A stretch of DNA of 64,000 nucleotides, taken from contig WNNJ02000411.1 of assembly GCA_012934845.2 (NCBI GenBank), forward strand, positions 1 through 64,000, written 5' to 3'. The position numbers were made by a program, and so were the translations under genes. Shown here in pieces: positions 61,676 to 64,000 of this stretch. A model generated the notes under the pieces. The model did no database searches and was not told where the DNA came from. It saw nothing but the letters and a program-made list of their open reading frames with translations. The DNA is from Pomphorhynchus laevis (Eukaryota; Acanthocephala; Palaeacanthocephala; Echinorhynchida; Pomphorhynchidae). Numbering within the stretch: position 1 is the stretch's first letter; every line of letters begins with the position of its first letter.

Positions 61676-62580
61676 ATAATAAGAATTAGAGGTCATCAGG
61701 AGGAACTGCTATGCTATCAGGTTTCGGCTTCTAACTCCTCTACCCAACATAGCAGCGGGGCCAAATACATGCTAATGATGTATTTCCTCTGAAATAACTA
61801 TCTAGTATCTTATTCTAATGCAAAGTATACTATTTATTATCCATCCATAAAAATCTTCCGCTAATGATTTTAAATTTATTTTTAATATTATTGTGTTGAT
61901 TTATATATTTGACTAGTTTCTGCTTGATGTTATTTTTATAGTAACCTAGTTTAAAATATGTATCTATTAAATTATTTAAATGATTTTGAAGAAAGCCAAT
62001 ATCATTACATATTGTTGCAATTCTTAAAATTTCATTATTTAATGTATTATATTTTATATTATATGGTATGCATGAATGCTCATGCAAAAATATGTTTCTT
62101 GTAAATTTAAATATGTCATCTTTACGATATAAATTAAAAATAGTTTTAGTTAATGTTAATTTAATGTTCATATCTAGATATACACCTTCTTTATCATTAA
62201 TATTGGTTGTGTTAAAAATAAGGCAATCTGGATAAATTTGTTCACTAATTGAATAAAAATTATTAGAATTTAATACACATCATCAATGTATCGAAACATA
62301 TATTTCATATATTTATATGGTTTAGATTTATTTTTTAAGCAATTTGAACAAATTCATATTCTATAAAACATAGCAGCGGGGCCAAATACATGCTAATGAT
62401 GTATTTCCTCTGAAATAACTATCTAGTATCTTATTCTAATACAAAGTATACTATTTATTATCCATCCATAAAAATCTTCCGCTAATGATTTTAAATTTAT
62501 TTTTAATATTATTGTGTTGATTTATATATTTGACTAGTTTCTGCTTGATGTTATTTTTATAGTAACCTAGTTTAAAATAT
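61676..62580 (-). mobile_element. Naiad-type PLE tail with duplicated end
   Basis: Minus strand: part of the RT (a RYIDD-like region near 62,280, partly lost) and the C-terminal block with NIFLHEHSCIPYNIKYN (61,830-62,171), as in the copy at 26.1 kb. About 215 bp of the 3-prime part (61,746-61,962) is repeated at 62,366-62,580, head to tail. That matches the partial tandem (pseudo-LTR) structure known for PLEs. Broken, at least one break. Confidence 0.82.
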
Positions 62581-63329
62581 TTCACTAACTGATCAAAGGA
62601 TCAAATCAGATGTTTGAGTATATGTATTTTATACCATATATAAATTTAAAATAAAGAAATAATTATATAAGATCGAATTTATCGAATTGATTATATAAGG
62701 TTGAAATCGAATTTCGATAATTAATTGCTATAGTCAGGATAAAATTGTATAAAACATACAATATATAAAATTATATAAAATTAAATAAAACAGTTTTAAA
62801 AAATTGCCTGTTATATGATGATTATCATATCGCAGTAGTTCAGACGATTACTTTTGCTTCTTTTGATCAAACTAAAATTTACAATGAACAGCGAAATGAA
62901 CAAACAACAGAGATAAAAACACACAAGCAATAACAATAACAAAAGAAACGGTATTAAAAACAAATTAATTGTAGGATTAATAAAAACAGTTTATAATTTT
63001 AAATAATGAATAAACTACAAACTATAATTCCCAAATATCTGTTATTAAATCAATATCGAGTATATTATTAAACAGCAATTTATTATGACTTTGCATAAAT
63101 AAATGCTTCTTGTATTTTAAGTTCAAGAATGTTTTTCTCCACCAAAATCATCTTATTGCTATCAAACCCTATTTTATTATCATTATTTTAGGAATTATCT
63201 ATAGTAACCCCGATCCTATTCTTTTAAACAGAATAGTTATGTTGACCAATATTTATGTCGTTCCGATTGACCTATATACACCCTATCACAATCATCACAA
63301 AATATTTGATATACATCACCATCTTTATT
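62581..63329. other. AT-rich spacer
   Basis: No feature recognised. Short frame at 63,110-63,391 has no motif. Confidence 0.45.
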
Positions 63330-63338
63330 ATAGTGTGG

Positions 63339-63390
63339 TTTGCACTCACAATCGTAAGTGCATCTGCACTCACAGTCGTAAGTGCAGATG
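63339..63390. repeat. Two adjacent dyads, TGCACTC...AAGTGCA
   Basis: TTTGCACTCACAATCGTAAG and CTGCACTCACAGTCGTAAG, each ending in TGCA, lie in tandem (about 24-bp period). Each unit is itself a hairpin. Confidence 0.8.
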
Positions 63391-63439
63391 ACATTTTATT
63401 ATATTTCATTCAATCGGATCGATGGACAATCACACCTAA

Positions 63440-63645
63440 ATCATTATGTTGAGACACTTCCTTTAATAATAATGAAGAGTGGTCTTGCTTCATCATCGGG
63501 TGCCCCTACGTCTTTCAACAACGCGATCTTGTGGCTTTGACGAGTGCTTACAGAGAAGTCAATAGAGAGTGCATGCTCGAGGTTTGAACCCCGTACATAG
63601 AGTTTGCAATGCACACGGCTCCACCATTCGGCCACGCGGGGCTAA
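63440..63645 (-). mobile_element. tRNA-derived SINE
   Basis: The minus strand begins GCCCCGCGTGGCCGAATGG at 63,642, giving a pol III A box (TGGCCGAATGG, 63,634-63,624) and a B box (GGTTCAAACCTC, 63,590-63,579) at tRNA-like spacing. The acceptor ends do not pair, so it is not a working tRNA. About 130 bases of unrelated body follow (GTCAAAGCCACAAGATCGCG ... AGTGTCTCAACATAA). Confidence 0.65.
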
Positions 63646-63654
63646 TAATACAAA

Positions 63655-64000
63655 TTTATTTAATGTGGCAAATGCGAGACAATTTAAGACAATGTATCCA
63701 ATATAGTAACTACGAGTTTCATACGGGCGACCTAATTGCATAAAGACATATGTTTTCAGCATTAAACCGTAATCCAGTAGATTTGCACTAATTGGAAAGA
63801 GAGCTTAAATCATTTTGTAAAGATACTCGATCAGCAGAACTTATAATAATCCACCAAATCTTTAGATCGTCTGCAAAATTTAGATGAGAGCATGATAAGA
63901 GGAGTAGCAAATCATTCATAAAGATTATATAGAGCAGTGGGCCAAGAAGGCCCACTGCTCTATGATAAGGGACATAGAACAAGAAGAGGCAGACAATAAT
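63655..64000 (-). mobile_element. CR1-group LINE RT fragment, runs off right edge
   Basis: The minus strand reads GLLGPLLYIIFMNDLLLLL, the catalytic LNFADDLKIW, then SADRVSLQNDLSSL. The FADDLKIW box is typical of CR1 elements of flatworms and other invertebrates. The frame is broken before 63,788, with a continuing trace (GLRFNAENM-like) to 63,660. Confidence 0.8.

Noticed and set aside
63566-63643. Functional tRNA gene
   Set aside because: Acceptor stem does not pair. A and B boxes alone fit a SINE.

Overview
This is eukaryotic, animal DNA from an AT-rich invertebrate genome. The evidence is spliced exons with GTAAGT-type donors, several metazoan LINE clades, Penelope-like elements (PLEs), a tRNA-derived SINE and long AT-rich spacers. 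The LINE proteins look like those of flatworms and other lophotrochozoans or cnidarians, but the species cannot be fixed from the window. Nothing bacterial, plasmid or phage is present.

Left part (1-36.7 kb) is layered transposable elements. From the left edge: a two-ORF LINE running off the window (minus strand); an RT fragment with a duplicated block around an (AT)n tract; a decayed CR1/jockey-type LINE (4.7-8.3 kb); a restriction-like-endonuclease LINE (8.3-12.6 kb, minus) whose frame continues into pieces of host genes (a hormone-sensitive-lipase-like GDSAG block, an unrecognised block and a carboxypeptidase-like tail); PLE scraps; a 5-prime-truncated RTE LINE with a palindromic head-to-head junction (19.3-20.8 kb); LINE 3-prime ends; a PLE with the endonuclease in front of the RT, the permuted Naiad layout (23.9-26.5 kb); a 257-bp tandem repeat with an inverted head (28.1-28.8 kb); a nearly intact two-ORF LINE (30.7-34.65 kb, minus); and an IS630/Tc1/mariner-like DNA transposon with long terminal inverted repeats (35.2-36.7 kb).

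Middle part (36.8-55.0 kb) is a host gene on the minus strand. Nine exons were found by reading splice sites and checking phase. Joined in order they give a divergent CCZ1, the trilongin subunit of the MON1-CCZ1 exchange factor for Rab7. No long open frame marks it, so an ORF-only reading would miss it. Its introns hold a LINE fragment, a C-terminal-endonuclease PLE, several long inverted (foldback) repeats and a decayed coding remnant of unknown family.

Right part (55-64 kb) holds a foldback repeat carrying hammerhead-ribozyme copies, one of which (55,615-55,695) keeps every core nucleotide with pairing stems; a minisatellite; a possible divergent first exon; LINE 3-prime ends of families also seen at 22-24 kb; a duplicated PLE tail; a tRNA-derived SINE; and a LINE RT fragment at the right edge.

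The points most worth a second look are the LINE reading frame that runs into a lipase active-site block, the hammerhead ribozyme in a foldback repeat, and the hidden CCZ1 gene.
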